Below, piece by piece: positions 42,119 to 51,203 of a stretch of 64,000 bases of DNA (positions are counted from its first letter, which is position 1; every line of letters begins with the position of its first letter). The translations under genes and the position numbers were made by a program. The notes beneath the pieces were generated by a model. The model saw only the letters and a program-made list of their open reading frames with translations, was not told the DNA's origin and did not search any database. This DNA is from an uncultured Acidobacteriota bacterium (GTDB lineage: Bacteria; Acidobacteriota; UBA6911; CAINFC01): the NCBI GenBank assembly GCA_903847975.1, contig CAINFC010000252.1:62001-126000 (forward strand), given 5' to 3'.

Positions 42119-43330
42119 ATGGGCACGATAGAGAGTCAACCGAGGAAAGAAGAGGGCTTCGTCCTGCCCCTATCCCTGATCCTGCTGTGCATCCTGGTTC
42201 TGCTGGGAGCCTCCGGGGCCCTTTTCACCAATACCGACACCCGTATTTCCGCCAATTACCGCAGTACGACCGTGGCCTTTGCCGCCGCGGAAGCCGGCCT
42301 GGAGGAAGCCCGCGAGCGCCTGCGGGCCAATGCGCCGACCCCGATCGCTATTCCCTCCACGCCTAATACCACCTGGAATGCCTATATCGGTACGGCAACC
42401 CGGGCCGCCTCCCTGGGCTATTCCACCGCCAACACCTCCCATGTCCTGACCCCGAGCCTGCAGACCGCCATGAACTACACGGCCTCGGTCCGCTTTCAGA
42501 CCAATTCCGCCAACCAGCTGCTCCTCTGGGGGGATGCCAACGGGGACGGGGTGTCCGAACGGAACACCACCGTGGGGATGAACATCCTGCTGATCACCAG
42601 CAACGGCGTTTCCCAGAACGCCCAGAAAACCCTGCAGATCGAGGTCACCCCCGTGATGCCGGCTGCCCCTGTCTCGGCGCTCTATGTCAAGGCACCGACG
42701 ACCATCCAGGGGACCAGCACCTTCATCAACGGGGTTGACAGTTGCGGGGGGGCCGCCATTCCTGGAGTTATGACCACCCTCCCCAACTCCGGAAACAACA
42801 TCCGGGAAAACGGAAGCCCGGATATTGACGGCAACCCGCCCATCTCGTATAACGGGCAGAATCTGAACATGCAGGAAATGATCAATGCCATGAAAGGTTC
42901 TGCCAACTTCAGCTATAACCAGAGCGGCACGATCTCCGGCCCCTCCATCTCCGACAACTGGGGAGACCCGGTGGATGGGGCCACCCAGCAGTCCCCCATG
43001 ACCTGCAGCAGCTATAACCTTGTCTACTACAACACCAACAACTCTTCCGTTCGGTTTTCCGGAGGCGTGGACGGCTGCGGGATCCTGATGATTGACGGAG
43101 ACCTGGAAATCAGCGGCGGTTTCCGTTGGTATGGAATGGTGCTCACCTCCGGAACCCTGTTTTTTACCGGCAGCGGGGAGAAGAACGTAACTGGAGCGGT
43201 CATGGCCGGCGGCTCGGTGGTCGGCGACACCAACGTTGTCGGCGGCGGCATCAACATCCTGAACTGCATCAGCGCCTACCAGGCCACTAACATTCCTCTG
43301 CGGGTCCTTACCTGGCTGGAAGGAATTTAG
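42119..43330 (+). CDS. PilX-type pilus assembly protein
   Basis: The 403-residue protein begins with a PilX-type N-terminus (EEGFVLPLSLILLCILVLLGASGALFTNTD, then AFAAAEAGLEEARERL). A long beta-helix-like C-terminal domain (GVDGCGILMIDGDLEISGGFRWYGMVLTSG ... NVTGAVMAGGSVVGD) is shared by many large PilX proteins. GAGGT lies 9 bases upstream and the gene closes the minor-pilin operon. No pilY1 follows, so any adhesin partner lies elsewhere. Confidence 0.8.
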   Translation: MGTIESQPRKEEGFVLPLSLILLCILVLLGASGALFTNTDTRISANYRSTTVAFAAAEAGLEEARERLRANAPTPIAIPSTPNTTWNAYIGTATRAASLGYSTANTSHVLTPSLQTAMNYTASVRFQTNSANQLLLWGDANGDGVSERNTTVGMNILLITSNGVSQNAQKTLQIEVTPVMPAAPVSALYVKAPTTIQGTSTFINGVDSCGGAAIPGVMTTLPNSGNNIRENGSPDIDGNPPISYNGQNLNMQEMINAMKGSANFSYNQSGTISGPSISDNWGDPVDGATQQSPMTCSSYNLVYYNTNNSSVRFSGGVDGCGILMIDGDLEISGGFRWYGMVLTSGTLFFTGSGEKNVTGAVMAGGSVVGDTNVVGGGINILNCISAYQATNIPLRVLTWLEGI

Positions 43331-43337
43331 GGCCGGC

Positions 43338-43542
43338 CCGGCTCTGCCGTCTTGTGCGGGACCTGCGCGGGTGCCGCCCGGAACGGAAAAGCGGATTTCG
43401 TTACGGAATACTTGCCCCGCATTAACCGGCACAGAACTGTTATTCCGAGGCAAAGTCCCGTTAGGGATGGCAGGATTTTGGCCCGGCAATTCATTGCCGG
43501 GTTGGCTCCGGCACGGGGCAAGTCCCATCGGGACGACAGAAC
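43338..43542 (+). repeat. MITE-like interspersed element, copy B
   Basis: Shares with copy A (9875-10035), in the same order and orientation, GTGCCGCCCGG, AACCGGCACAG, ATTCCGAGGCAAA, then a GTCCCG..GGGA hairpin with GGCAG. It extends further and ends in CAAGTCCCATCGGGACGACA, an inverted copy of the left end of A. The left end is degenerate. No coding capacity; the gap between the PilX and coiled-coil genes is made of it. Confidence 0.65.
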
Positions 43543-43570
43543 ATAATAAGGCAGACTTCCTGCCGCTTCG

Positions 43571-44164
43571 TCAGTTCTGCGGAGGGCTCTTCTTTTCCGG
43601 CTTCCACCAGGCGGGCAGAGTTCCCTTGTTCCGGGTTTTCAACTCCTCTTCCATATCGTAAACCTGCTTGGAAAGTCCGTTCACCTCGTCCAGGATTCTC
43701 TGCTTTCCTTCCTTGTCCCCGGCGGCCGAAGCCTGATGGAATCTTTCCAGGGCGCCGTCGATCTTCGACTGGAGCACATCCCTTTTGCCCAGGTAGGCAG
43801 CCTGCAGGGCCTTGGGATCATCGCCTGTTGTGGAGGTGGAGGCGGAGGCGTCCGCGGAGGTACCGGGTTCCGCGACTGTTTTCTCCGTTGCGGGCGCAGA
43901 GGCCGGCGCAGCAGCGGTGTCGCCTGACGCCTTGTCATCGGAGCTTTCCCCCGGCGAGCTGATTTTCTCGATGCTCAGAACCGACTCCTTTTTGAAGCCG
44001 ACCACCATGTCCCCCTTCTGACACTTGATCTGGCCTTTTTCCTCCCAGTAGCGGTTGGTGATCACCTTGCCGCCGCTTTTGAGCCGCAGAACATAGCGGT
44101 CCTCACCAAATGCCGCAACAGCGGCCCAGCCGAGCAGAAAAAGAAAAATAAGAGTCCGTTTCAT
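43571..44164 (-). CDS. Secreted coiled-coil protein of unknown function
   Basis: The 197-residue protein has a signal peptide (LIFLFLLGWAAVAAFGEDRY) and a short beta module (YVLRLKSGGKVITNRYW ... DMVVGFKKESVLSIEKI) resembling small secreted sensor-like domains. An Ala/Ser/Thr-rich linker leads to a C-terminal coiled coil (GKRDVLQSKIDGALERF ... EVNGLSKQVYDMEEELKTR). GGAGGT precedes the ATG. It is downstream of the subtilase gene on the same strand, 67 bases away. No function can be assigned. Confidence 0.65.
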   Translation of the reverse strand: MKRTLIFLFLLGWAAVAAFGEDRYVLRLKSGGKVITNRYWEEKGQIKCQKGDMVVGFKKESVLSIEKISSPGESSDDKASGDTAAAPASAPATEKTVAEPGTSADASASTSTTGDDPKALQAAYLGKRDVLQSKIDGALERFHQASAAGDKEGKQRILDEVNGLSKQVYDMEEELKTRNKGTLPAWWKPEKKSPPQN

Positions 44165-44231
44165 TGTGCACCTCCGAGTTGCCTGAGCCTATACACCTGC
44201 CTATATTGTACGACATAAAGGAAGGCTTGTG

Positions 44232-45470
44232 TCAGAGGCGGCGACGCGAAGATGCAACCAGGATTTCCTCGAACTGAACCAGGCCGAATCCCTGCTCGTC
44301 GGCGCTCAGCCCGAGGGAGCGGCAGTATTTCTTGAACTCCTTTTTCAGAGCCTCCGGGCCCTTCAGCTCCGGATTTCTTTGGAGCAGCAGGGCCGCCAGC
44401 CCGGCGACATGGGGCGTGGCCATGGAGGTGCCGGACATGCGCGTATAAATTTTGGCCAGGTCGCAGGGTACCGGACTCATCGAAGAGCTCTTGGCGGACG
44501 TAATCCCCGTGGAAAACATACATTTCGGCCGGCCTTCGGTCACCACTCCGCCGCCGGGCGCCAGCAGGTCCGGCTTGTGAACCTTCTTTCTTCCCGCCCG
44601 CACCGGCCCTCTTGAGGAGTAAAAGGTCAGCTGCCCGTTCTTGTCCACCGCCCCGACGGTAATTGCCGAAAGGGCGCATCCGGGAGAACCGATCGTCTCC
44701 GGCGCCGGACCCTCATTGCCGGCGGCGACCACCAGAATGACTCCTTCTTTGGCAAGAGCATCGCATTCCCGGGACATCAGGTCTCCCGGATGGCCGGGGC
44801 CGCCCAGGCTCATGCTGATGATCCGGGCGCCCTGAGAAACCGCCCAGCTCATCCCGGCGATAACGTCGTCGCTTTCCCCCCCCTGCGCGTCGATCACTTT
44901 GCCGCAGAGCAGCTCCACCCCGGGAGCCACTCCCCGGTATTTGCTTCCCCCGCCGCATAGAATGCCGGCACAATGGGTCCCGTGCCCCACGGAATCTTCT
45001 GTCCCGAAGCGCGTGAAATTGCGGAACCCCACGATGCGATCCTTCAGATCCGGGTGGCGGCGGTCCACCCCGGTATCCAGGACCGCCACGCGAACCCCTT
45101 TTCCCGTAAACCCGGCCTTCCAGAAAAAGGGTGCACCGATCATGGGAACGCTTTCCTTAAGCAGAGGATACACGCGGGTGACCGGCTCGTACGCCAGCCC
45201 GGCCGAATCGAGAGAGGCCCGGAACTCCTCCGCCCGGTTCGCCGGGATCTCCAGAACCACCGCATTCAGCCGCCGGTGGGTATGACGTACCTTCAGCGGA
45301 TAGTTGCGGAACAGCTCCTTGGGCATGCCGGCCAGCATCGCCTCCTCCCCCACTGCGGTCCGGTAGATGCGCCCGTTGATCGACTGGGAAACGTTTCGCG
45401 GTGGAGTGACCGCCAGCCTTATCCGGGCCCCTGACTGTTTGCCGGTTTCATCAAAGCGTTTGCCGTACAT
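44232..45470 (-). CDS. Subtilisin-family (S8) serine peptidase
   Basis: The 412-residue protein has the full triad motifs: AVLDTGVD (Asp), GHGTHCAG (His) and GTSMATPHVAG (Ser), plus the oxyanion AAGNEGP. The N-terminal 100 residues look like an inhibitor-I9-type propeptide (VLEIPANRAEEFRASL). No signal peptide is seen, so it may be intracellular or exported otherwise. AGGAG lies 9 bases before the ATG. It follows phosphoglucomutase on the same strand, 38 bases away, and precedes the coiled-coil gene. Confidence 0.85.
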   Translation of the reverse strand: MYGKRFDETGKQSGARIRLAVTPPRNVSQSINGRIYRTAVGEEAMLAGMPKELFRNYPLKVRHTHRRLNAVVLEIPANRAEEFRASLDSAGLAYEPVTRVYPLLKESVPMIGAPFFWKAGFTGKGVRVAVLDTGVDRRHPDLKDRIVGFRNFTRFGTEDSVGHGTHCAGILCGGGSKYRGVAPGVELLCGKVIDAQGGESDDVIAGMSWAVSQGARIISMSLGGPGHPGDLMSRECDALAKEGVILVVAAGNEGPAPETIGSPGCALSAITVGAVDKNGQLTFYSSRGPVRAGRKKVHKPDLLAPGGGVVTEGRPKCMFSTGITSAKSSSMSPVPCDLAKIYTRMSGTSMATPHVAGLAALLLQRNPELKGPEALKKEFKKYCRSLGLSADEQGFGLVQFEEILVASSRRRL

Positions 45471-45508
45471 AAGGATCTCCTGGAAATGAAGTTGTCGCGG
45501 CGTCCTGA

Positions 45509-47152
45509 TCAGGAAGCGAAGAACTCATCGAGAATCGAGCGCGCTTCCGACTGGATCCGCTGCAGGTGGTCCCGGTCCCGGAAGCTTTCGGCATAAAGTT
45601 TATAGACGTTTTCCGTACCCGAGGGACGGGCGGCAAACCAGCCGCTGGCGGTGGTGATTTTCAATCCGCCCATGGAAGCCCCGTTCCCCGGGGCATGAGT
45701 CAGCTTGGCCTCGATCTTCTCTCCGGCCAGGAGCTCGGTCCTGATTTTGTCCGCGGTCAAAGACTTGAACCTGGCTTTCTGCTCCGGCTGGGCGGGGGCA
45801 TCGATCCGCTCGTAAACCGCGCGGCCGAATCGCTCTTCCCACCGTCGATAGTGCCAGCTGGGGTCGTGGCCGGTTCGGGCGGTGATTTCCGCGGCCAGCA
45901 AATCCGGGATGAAGCCGTCTTTATCCGTGGTCCAGACAGTCCCGTCACGCCGCAGAAAGGAGGCCCCGGCGCTTTCTTCTCCTCCGAAGCCCAGGCTGCC
46001 GTCGAGCAGGCCGTCCACGAACCACTTGAAGCCTACCGGCACCTCCAGCAGCCGGCGGCCGACGAACTCCGCAACCCGGTCGATCATCGAGCTGGACACC
46101 AGTGTTTTGCCGACGGCGGCGCCGGCCGACCAGCCGGGCCGGTTCTGGAACAGGTAGCCGACAGCCACCGCCAGATAGTGGTTGGGATTCATGAGCCCGG
46201 CCTCCGGGGTGACAATTCCGTGCCGGTCGTAATCGGTGTCATTGCCGAAAGCGATATCGAAACGGTCCCGAAGCCCCACCAGGCTCGCCATGGCATAGGG
46301 CGAGGAGCAGTCCATGCGGATTTTGCCGTCCCAGTCCAGGGTCATAAAGCCGAAGGCCGGATCCAGGTAGGGATTGACCACTTCCAGGTTCAGCCGATAG
46401 GCCTCGGCAATCGGCTCCCAGAATGCCACCCCCGAGCCGCCCATGGGATCGATGCCGATATGCAGGCCGGACTCGCGCACCGCCTCCAGGTCCACGACCT
46501 GGGACAGTTCTCCGATGTAGGCCGGCAGGTAGTCGTGGCTGTGGGTGGTCGGCTGCCGCAGGGCGCGCGCGTACGGGATGCGCCGCACCTCGCCGAGCCC
46601 GCCGGCCATCAGCTCGTTGGCCCGGTCCTGAATGGTTTTAGTGGTTTCCGTGTCGGCCGGCCCCCCTTCGGGCGGGTTGTATTTGTAGCCCCCGTCTTCG
46701 GGAGGATTGTGCGAAGGGGTGATGACCACCCCGTCCGCCAGCCCTTCGCGGCGCCCCCGGTTGTAGGACAGAATGGCGTGCGAAATCACCGGTGTCGGCG
46801 TGTAGCCGCCTCCCGATTGGATCATGAGCTCCACGCCGTTGGCCGCGAAAACTTCCACTGCGGTGGCGAAAGCCGGTTCCGAAAGGGCATGGGTGTCTTT
46901 ACCCAGAAACAGCGGACCGACGACATTGCGCCGCCGGCGCACTTCGCAAACAGCCTGGGTAACCGCCAGGATGTGATGCTCATTGAAACTGTCGGTAAGG
47001 GAGGTACCCCGGTGTCCCGAGGTTCCGAACGACACCTGCTGCGCAGCGACAGCCGGGTCCGGCTTTCCGGTATAGTAGGCGGAAATCAGCCGGGGAACAT
47101 GGATCCAGCCATCGCGGGGAGCGGGTTTTCCAGCAAGAGGGTGTAAGGCCAC
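45509..47152 (-). CDS. pgm: Phosphoglucomutase (alpha-D-glucose phosphate-specific)
   Basis: The 547-residue enzyme interconverts glucose 1-phosphate and glucose 6-phosphate. Visible motifs are [22 protein letters not shown] near the N-terminus, the phosphoserine loop [15 protein letters not shown], the Mg2+ loop [10 protein letters not shown] and the sugar loop GGEESAG. The start is GTG at 47152 with AGGAGA 7 bases upstream. A promoter-like TTGAGC-16-TATTAT lies about 60 bases upstream. It probably links storage glucans, trehalose or nucleotide sugars to glycolysis. Confidence 0.92.
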   Translation of the reverse strand: MALHPLAGKPAPRDGWIHVPRLISAYYTGKPDPAVAAQQVSFGTSGHRGTSLTDSFNEHHILAVTQAVCEVRRRRNVVGPLFLGKDTHALSEPAFATAVEVFAANGVELMIQSGGGYTPTPVISHAILSYNRGRREGLADGVVITPSHNPPEDGGYKYNPPEGGPADTETTKTIQDRANELMAGGLGEVRRIPYARALRQPTTHSHDYLPAYIGELSQVVDLEAVRESGLHIGIDPMGGSGVAFWEPIAEAYRLNLEVVNPYLDPAFGFMTLDWDGKIRMDCSSPYAMASLVGLRDRFDIAFGNDTDYDRHGIVTPEAGLMNPNHYLAVAVGYLFQNRPGWSAGAAVGKTLVSSSMIDRVAEFVGRRLLEVPVGFKWFVDGLLDGSLGFGGEESAGASFLRRDGTVWTTDKDGFIPDLLAAEITARTGHDPSWHYRRWEERFGRAVYERIDAPAQPEQKARFKSLTADKIRTELLAGEKIEAKLTHAPGNGASMGGLKITTASGWFAARPSGTENVYKLYAESFRDRDHLQRIQSEARSILDEFFAS

Positions 47153-47211
47153 GAATCTCTCCTTTGGTTCGTCTTCCTGTTTATGCGTACCCTAAGTCCA
47201 TTATCCTGCAA

Positions 47212-47239
47212 TAATACTCAAGGCGCGCCCGAAGCTCAA
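47212..47239 (-). promoter_or_regulatory. Promoter candidate for pgm
   Basis: TTGAGC and TATTAT on the minus strand with a 16-base spacer, about 60 bases before the GTG start. Confidence 0.4.
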
Positions 47240-47295
47240 TGATCCTTACAAAGCAAATGTGAAATTCCCATGGTCCGGAGGGAAAGCCGGGCATC

Positions 47296-47325
47296 TTGAC
47301 TTGGCGTCGGCGTTCAATTTACGAT
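47296..47325 (+). promoter_or_regulatory. Promoter candidate for the fucosidase gene
   Basis: TTGACT and TACGAT with an 18-base spacer, 68 bases before the fucosidase start. Confidence 0.45.
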
Positions 47326-47392
47326 CCTGCAGGAACCGACCGGCAGGAGGAAAATTCCTTATGCGGGGAGGTCCGGACGGGAGAAAGAGAAT

Positions 47393-48880
47393 ATGATTTG
47401 CATTCGAAAAGCCTGTTTTCTGATGGGAGCCTTCCTGCTGCTGGCGGAGATCGCCGGCGCAGCCGGTCCTGCGGTTGCCCCGCCAGCGCCTTTTGGGCCG
47501 ATTCCCAGCGAACGCCAGCAGAAGTGGCACGAAATGGAGTTTTACGGCTTCCTCCACTTTACGGTCAATACCTTTACCGACAAGGAGTGGGGATACGGTG
47601 ACGAGTCCCCCTCCGTATTCCACCCTTCCCGGCTGGATGCCGGTCAGTGGGCTCGCACCGCCCGGGAGGCTGGCATGAAAGGCCTGATCCTGACCGCCAA
47701 GCACCACGACGGATTCTGCCTCTGGCCCTCCCGCTTCACCGAGCACTCGGTCAAGAACAGCGCGTGGCTGGACGGCCGCGGGGACGTGGTTCGCGCTTTG
47801 GCCGAGGCCTGCGCCCGGGAGGGGCTGAAGATGGGTCTCTACCTTTCGCCCTGGGACCGCAATCACCGGGACTACGGGCGGCCGGAATACATCCGGTATT
47901 ACCGCAGCCAGCTGCAGGAGCTGCTCGAGCAATACGGGCCGCTCTTCGAGGTCTGGTTTGACGGCGCCAACGGCGGAGACGGCTACTACGGGGGGGCACG
48001 CGAAAAGCGCATCATCGACCGCCGCACCTACTATGACTGGAACACCACCTGGGACCTCGTGCGGCGCCTTCAGCCGCTGGCCTGCCTGTTCAGCGACGGC
48101 GGCCCCGACGTGCGCTGGGTGGGGAACGAGCGGGGCATAGCCGGCGATCCCTGCTGGGCGACGCTGAACCGCGCGGAATTCTTCCCGGGCGAGGTGGCGG
48201 ACACCAAGGTGCTGACCCGCGGGCAGCGGCCGGGAACGGACTGGCTGCCCGCGGAATGCGACGTCTCCATACGGCCCGGCTGGTTTTACCATGCGTCGGA
48301 AGATGCCAGGGTAAAAACTCCGCAGCAGCTGGTGGACCTATACTATCAGAGCGTCGGGCGGGGTGCCTCCTTCCTTCTCAACCTTCCCCCGGACCGCCGC
48401 GGCCTGCTGCACGAAAATGATGTCCGCTCGCTGCAGGGTTTCCAGAAAATCATCTCCGCAACCTTTACCAGAAACCTGGCGAGCCAAGCCCGGGTCAAAG
48501 CCAGCGGGGTGCGCGGCCGGGACCGGCGGTTTGCCGCCGCAAACCTGGTCGATGATCGCCGCGATACCTACTGGAGCACGGACGACCGGACCACCCGGCC
48601 GGAAGTCGTTCTGGAGTTCAAGCACCCGGTGGAATTCAACGTGGTCCGCCTGCGCGAATACCTGCCCCTGGGGCAGCGGGTCGAGGAATTTGCGCTGGAC
48701 GCCTGGCAGGAAGGGTCCTGGCACGAATTCGCCCGGGGCACAGGAATCGGCAACTGCCGGTTATGGAAGGGATCCAAGGTGGTCGCCAGGCGCATACGGC
48801 TGCGAATCACCCGGGCCCCGGTCTGCCCGGCCATTTCGGAATTTTCCCTTTTTACCGAACCGGCGGATTCCCCCCGGTGA
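47393..48880 (+). CDS. Secreted alpha-L-fucosidase (GH29)
   Basis: The 495-residue precursor has a signal peptide (GAFLLLAEIAGAAG). The GH29 catalytic domain shows FYGFLHFTVNTFTDKEWG, LILTAKHHDGFCLWPS, SPWDRNHRDYG and the nucleophile region EVWFDGANG. A C-terminal F5/8 type C-like module (ANLVDDRRDTYWSTDD ... VRLREYLPLGQRVEEFALDAW) probably binds glycan. It releases terminal alpha-L-fucose from polysaccharides or glycoproteins. Its own promoter candidate lies upstream. Confidence 0.88.
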   Translation: MICIRKACFLMGAFLLLAEIAGAAGPAVAPPAPFGPIPSERQQKWHEMEFYGFLHFTVNTFTDKEWGYGDESPSVFHPSRLDAGQWARTAREAGMKGLILTAKHHDGFCLWPSRFTEHSVKNSAWLDGRGDVVRALAEACAREGLKMGLYLSPWDRNHRDYGRPEYIRYYRSQLQELLEQYGPLFEVWFDGANGGDGYYGGAREKRIIDRRTYYDWNTTWDLVRRLQPLACLFSDGGPDVRWVGNERGIAGDPCWATLNRAEFFPGEVADTKVLTRGQRPGTDWLPAECDVSIRPGWFYHASEDARVKTPQQLVDLYYQSVGRGASFLLNLPPDRRGLLHENDVRSLQGFQKIISATFTRNLASQARVKASGVRGRDRRFAAANLVDDRRDTYWSTDDRTTRPEVVLEFKHPVEFNVVRLREYLPLGQRVEEFALDAWQEGSWHEFARGTGIGNCRLWKGSKVVARRIRLRITRAPVCPAISEFSLFTEPADSPR

Positions 48881-48936
48881 GACTCCCGGATGGCCGGCAG
48901 CAGAGGCATTGAGCGGCCCGGCTGAAAGCAAAGCGC

Positions 48937-50427
48937 ATGGATCCGCAACGACACATTCCCGCCTCCGCCGGATGGGAGGCGTGGATTCCCCGGCTGGTGC
49001 GGGCTCTGGTTTTTATTACCCTCGGCCTGATTCCCCTGGGCATCCTCCGCCTCGGATTTCTGCCGCCGGACGAAGCCCTGAGCCACGCCGCCAAGGCGAT
49101 CTCCGGAAAGAGCTGGCAGGAAATCCTGGTCATGCCGAAAGAGCTGACCATCGACCACCAGCGAGGCTGGCATGCCCTCCTGGAAGCGGTTTTCCGAACG
49201 TTCCATCCGACGGCCGATACCCTGGTGGCTGCCGGCGCTGTCGCGATGTTCCTGCTTTTCTCCTTCTCTTTCTTCGCCTGCCGCAGCCGGCCGGAGGCGG
49301 TAGCGCTGATGATGGTCCTCAGTGCGGTGACCATCCCGGGTTTCGTTTCCCGCCTGATGCTCGGACGCCCCAGCCTGGCCGCTGCCGCATCGCTGGTGCT
49401 GCTGCTCTCTCTTTGGGCTCCGGCGAACCGCATCGGCCGTCTCCGCCCTGCTTTTACTGTTTTTCTTTTCGCCAGCGCGGTATGGATCCAGGGGGATTAC
49501 CTCCTTTATCTCCTGCCGGTGGCTGCCTTCTTCACGGCAGGCAGGATTCGCCAGGGCCTTGCCCTGACCGGCTGCTGGGTGGCAGGATGTGCCCTTGCCG
49601 CCTGGCTGTCCGGCGAACCCCTGGCTTTCTGGGGCCAGCAGGCCCGGCAGATCGCCCTTTCCTACAACAGCTCCTTACCCATTCGCCTCCTGGCCAGGGA
49701 TGCCCGGCCTTCCGGCGGCGATGTCTCCTTTCTTCTGACACTGGCCATCCTGCTGCTTTTTCAAAAGCAGCTGACCGGCCGATGGGAAAAGTCCCGATTT
49801 CTCGATCCCTGCTTCCTGCTGGGAGTTTTCGGCTGGATTCTCGGATTCCGGGCCGCCCGGTTCTGGCTGGACTGGGGGCTCCCGGCCATGATGATCTGGA
49901 TGGCTGCCCGGATCCACACCGGTCTGGTCTGGAAATCGGGATACGCATCGTGGGGAAGGCTGGCCTTCGCCGGCCTGCTCTGCCTGGCTCTGTTTCTTTG
50001 CTTCACCGGCGACCTGGAGGAGCGTTGGACGGGAAACATCGCCGAACCGCTACTCGGCAGAGAGGACAAATCCCTGGCCGAGTGGCTGCCCGGAAGCGGC
50101 GGTATCATTTACTCCATCGAGCCCGGCGTCTTCTACCGGACCTTCTACAAAAACCCTGATGCGCCGTGGCGGTATGTCCTGGGCTTTGAGGCCGGATTCA
50201 TGCTCCCCGAAGACCGGAGCGTTCTTTTCGACATCCAGATGCGCACCCTGTACGATTCGTTCGACGTCTGGGCCAGGAAAATGCGCGCGGAAGACCGCCT
50301 GATGATCCGCGGCTCCTCCAGTGCCAAGCCCAAAATCCCACTGCTGGAATGGCACTTCGCCCCGGATTACCGGATCTGGATCGGCCGCGTGCGCCGCACC
50401 AGGCTGCCTTCCCTTCCGGCTCCTTGA
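48937..50427 (+). CDS. Polytopic membrane protein of unknown function
   Basis: The 496-residue protein has about ten hydrophobic segments and a C-terminal soluble domain of about 130 residues (EPLLGREDKSLAEWLP ... EWHFAPDYRIWIGRVRR). A first periplasmic loop with PPDEALSHAAKAI resembles GT-C-type glycosyltransferases, which often have an acidic pair there, but no clear DxD is conserved. A GT-C-like or sugar-transfer function is a low-confidence guess. It follows the fucosidase by 56 bases. The ribosome site is weak. Confidence 0.6.
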   Translation: MDPQRHIPASAGWEAWIPRLVRALVFITLGLIPLGILRLGFLPPDEALSHAAKAISGKSWQEILVMPKELTIDHQRGWHALLEAVFRTFHPTADTLVAAGAVAMFLLFSFSFFACRSRPEAVALMMVLSAVTIPGFVSRLMLGRPSLAAAASLVLLLSLWAPANRIGRLRPAFTVFLFASAVWIQGDYLLYLLPVAAFFTAGRIRQGLALTGCWVAGCALAAWLSGEPLAFWGQQARQIALSYNSSLPIRLLARDARPSGGDVSFLLTLAILLLFQKQLTGRWEKSRFLDPCFLLGVFGWILGFRAARFWLDWGLPAMMIWMAARIHTGLVWKSGYASWGRLAFAGLLCLALFLCFTGDLEERWTGNIAEPLLGREDKSLAEWLPGSGGIIYSIEPGVFYRTFYKNPDAPWRYVLGFEAGFMLPEDRSVLFDIQMRTLYDSFDVWARKMRAEDRLMIRGSSSAKPKIPLLEWHFAPDYRIWIGRVRRTRLPSLPAP

Positions 50428-50477
50428 AAGCCGCCGAAGGCCCTCTCCCCAGCCGAAATGTGGGGATTGCTTCTTTC

Positions 50478-50497
50478 TTCCTTCCTTCCTTCCTTCC
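50478..50497 (+). repeat. Short TTCC tetranucleotide repeat
   Basis: Five perfect TTCC units lie between the membrane-protein stop and the convergent Ig-like gene stop, outside any coding frame. Confidence 0.85.
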
Positions 50498-50509
50498 TGA
50501 TCTTCCCCT

Positions 50510-51148
50510 CTATTTGTATTGAGCAGGGCGGTCATAATCCCAGAAATTGGTTTTATACCGACGGGAGGTGTTGCCCGAACTGGCCGGATCCGGCATCGAT
50601 TCATAGCTCAGCTGGAAGCCCGCGCTGTTTGTGGAGTTGACCCGCTTGCCGTTCACCACCAGCTGGGAATTCAGGGTGTTAAACGGGGGCAGAAGCGTAA
50701 ACACGGAATAGTCGGCCTTGACGGTTTGGCCCTGCTGGTAAGTGGCTCCGATGTCCGGCGTGGTTACCGTGACCTTGGGAGGCACGGCATCCCTTTTCAG
50801 AACCACCGACTGGCTGGAGGTGCCGCCGCTGCTGGTTGCCGAACAGGTGTACCTGGTGCCGGCCGTGTCCGTAGTGAGAGAAACGGAGTCGCACCCCGAC
50901 TTATTGGTGATGCGCAATTCAGGATCGGAGACGCTATAGGACAGGCTAACGTTGCCGGTATACCAGCCGTTGGCTCCCGGAGTGCCGCTTACCGAAGGCT
51001 GAAGGACCGGAGGAGAAGTATCACGCCCCAAGGTCTTTTCCGAAAAAAACAGCACCGCGTAACCCAGGCCGGCGCACAGCGCCAGAATGCCCGCCTTGAG
51101 AGGCCTCCCGACACGATGACCCCTTCGAAACGAGGAGCTGGTCCGCAT
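50510..51148 (-). CDS. Membrane-anchored Ig-like domain protein
   Basis: The 212-residue protein has a basic N-terminus and one hydrophobic anchor (ILALCAGLGYAVLFFS). It is followed by a beta-sandwich of the type DTSPPVLQPSVSGTPGANGW ... CSATSSGGTSSQSVVLKRDAVPP, common in surface proteins, and a second short domain (KVTVTTPDIGATYQQGQTVKADYSV). It starts 55 bases after ileS on the same strand. A longer reading frame into ileS is a shadow. No enzymatic motif is visible. Confidence 0.65.
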   Translation of the reverse strand: MRTSSSFRRGHRVGRPLKAGILALCAGLGYAVLFFSEKTLGRDTSPPVLQPSVSGTPGANGWYTGNVSLSYSVSDPELRITNKSGCDSVSLTTDTAGTRYTCSATSSGGTSSQSVVLKRDAVPPKVTVTTPDIGATYQQGQTVKADYSVFTLLPPFNTLNSQLVVNGKRVNSTNSAGFQLSYESMPDPASSGNTSRRYKTNFWDYDRPAQYK

Positions 51149-51203
51149 GTTCGTGCCCCGGCGGCCGCCCGGCCGCCCGGCAACAGAGCCATGAAGAGCG
51201 CTG

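Noticed and set aside
43331-43570. Coding gene between the PilX and coiled-coil genes
   Set aside because: Open frames here translate the MITE-like repeat and have no support.
50478-50497. TTCC repeat as a phase-variation switch
   Set aside because: It has only five units and lies outside coding and promoter sequence.
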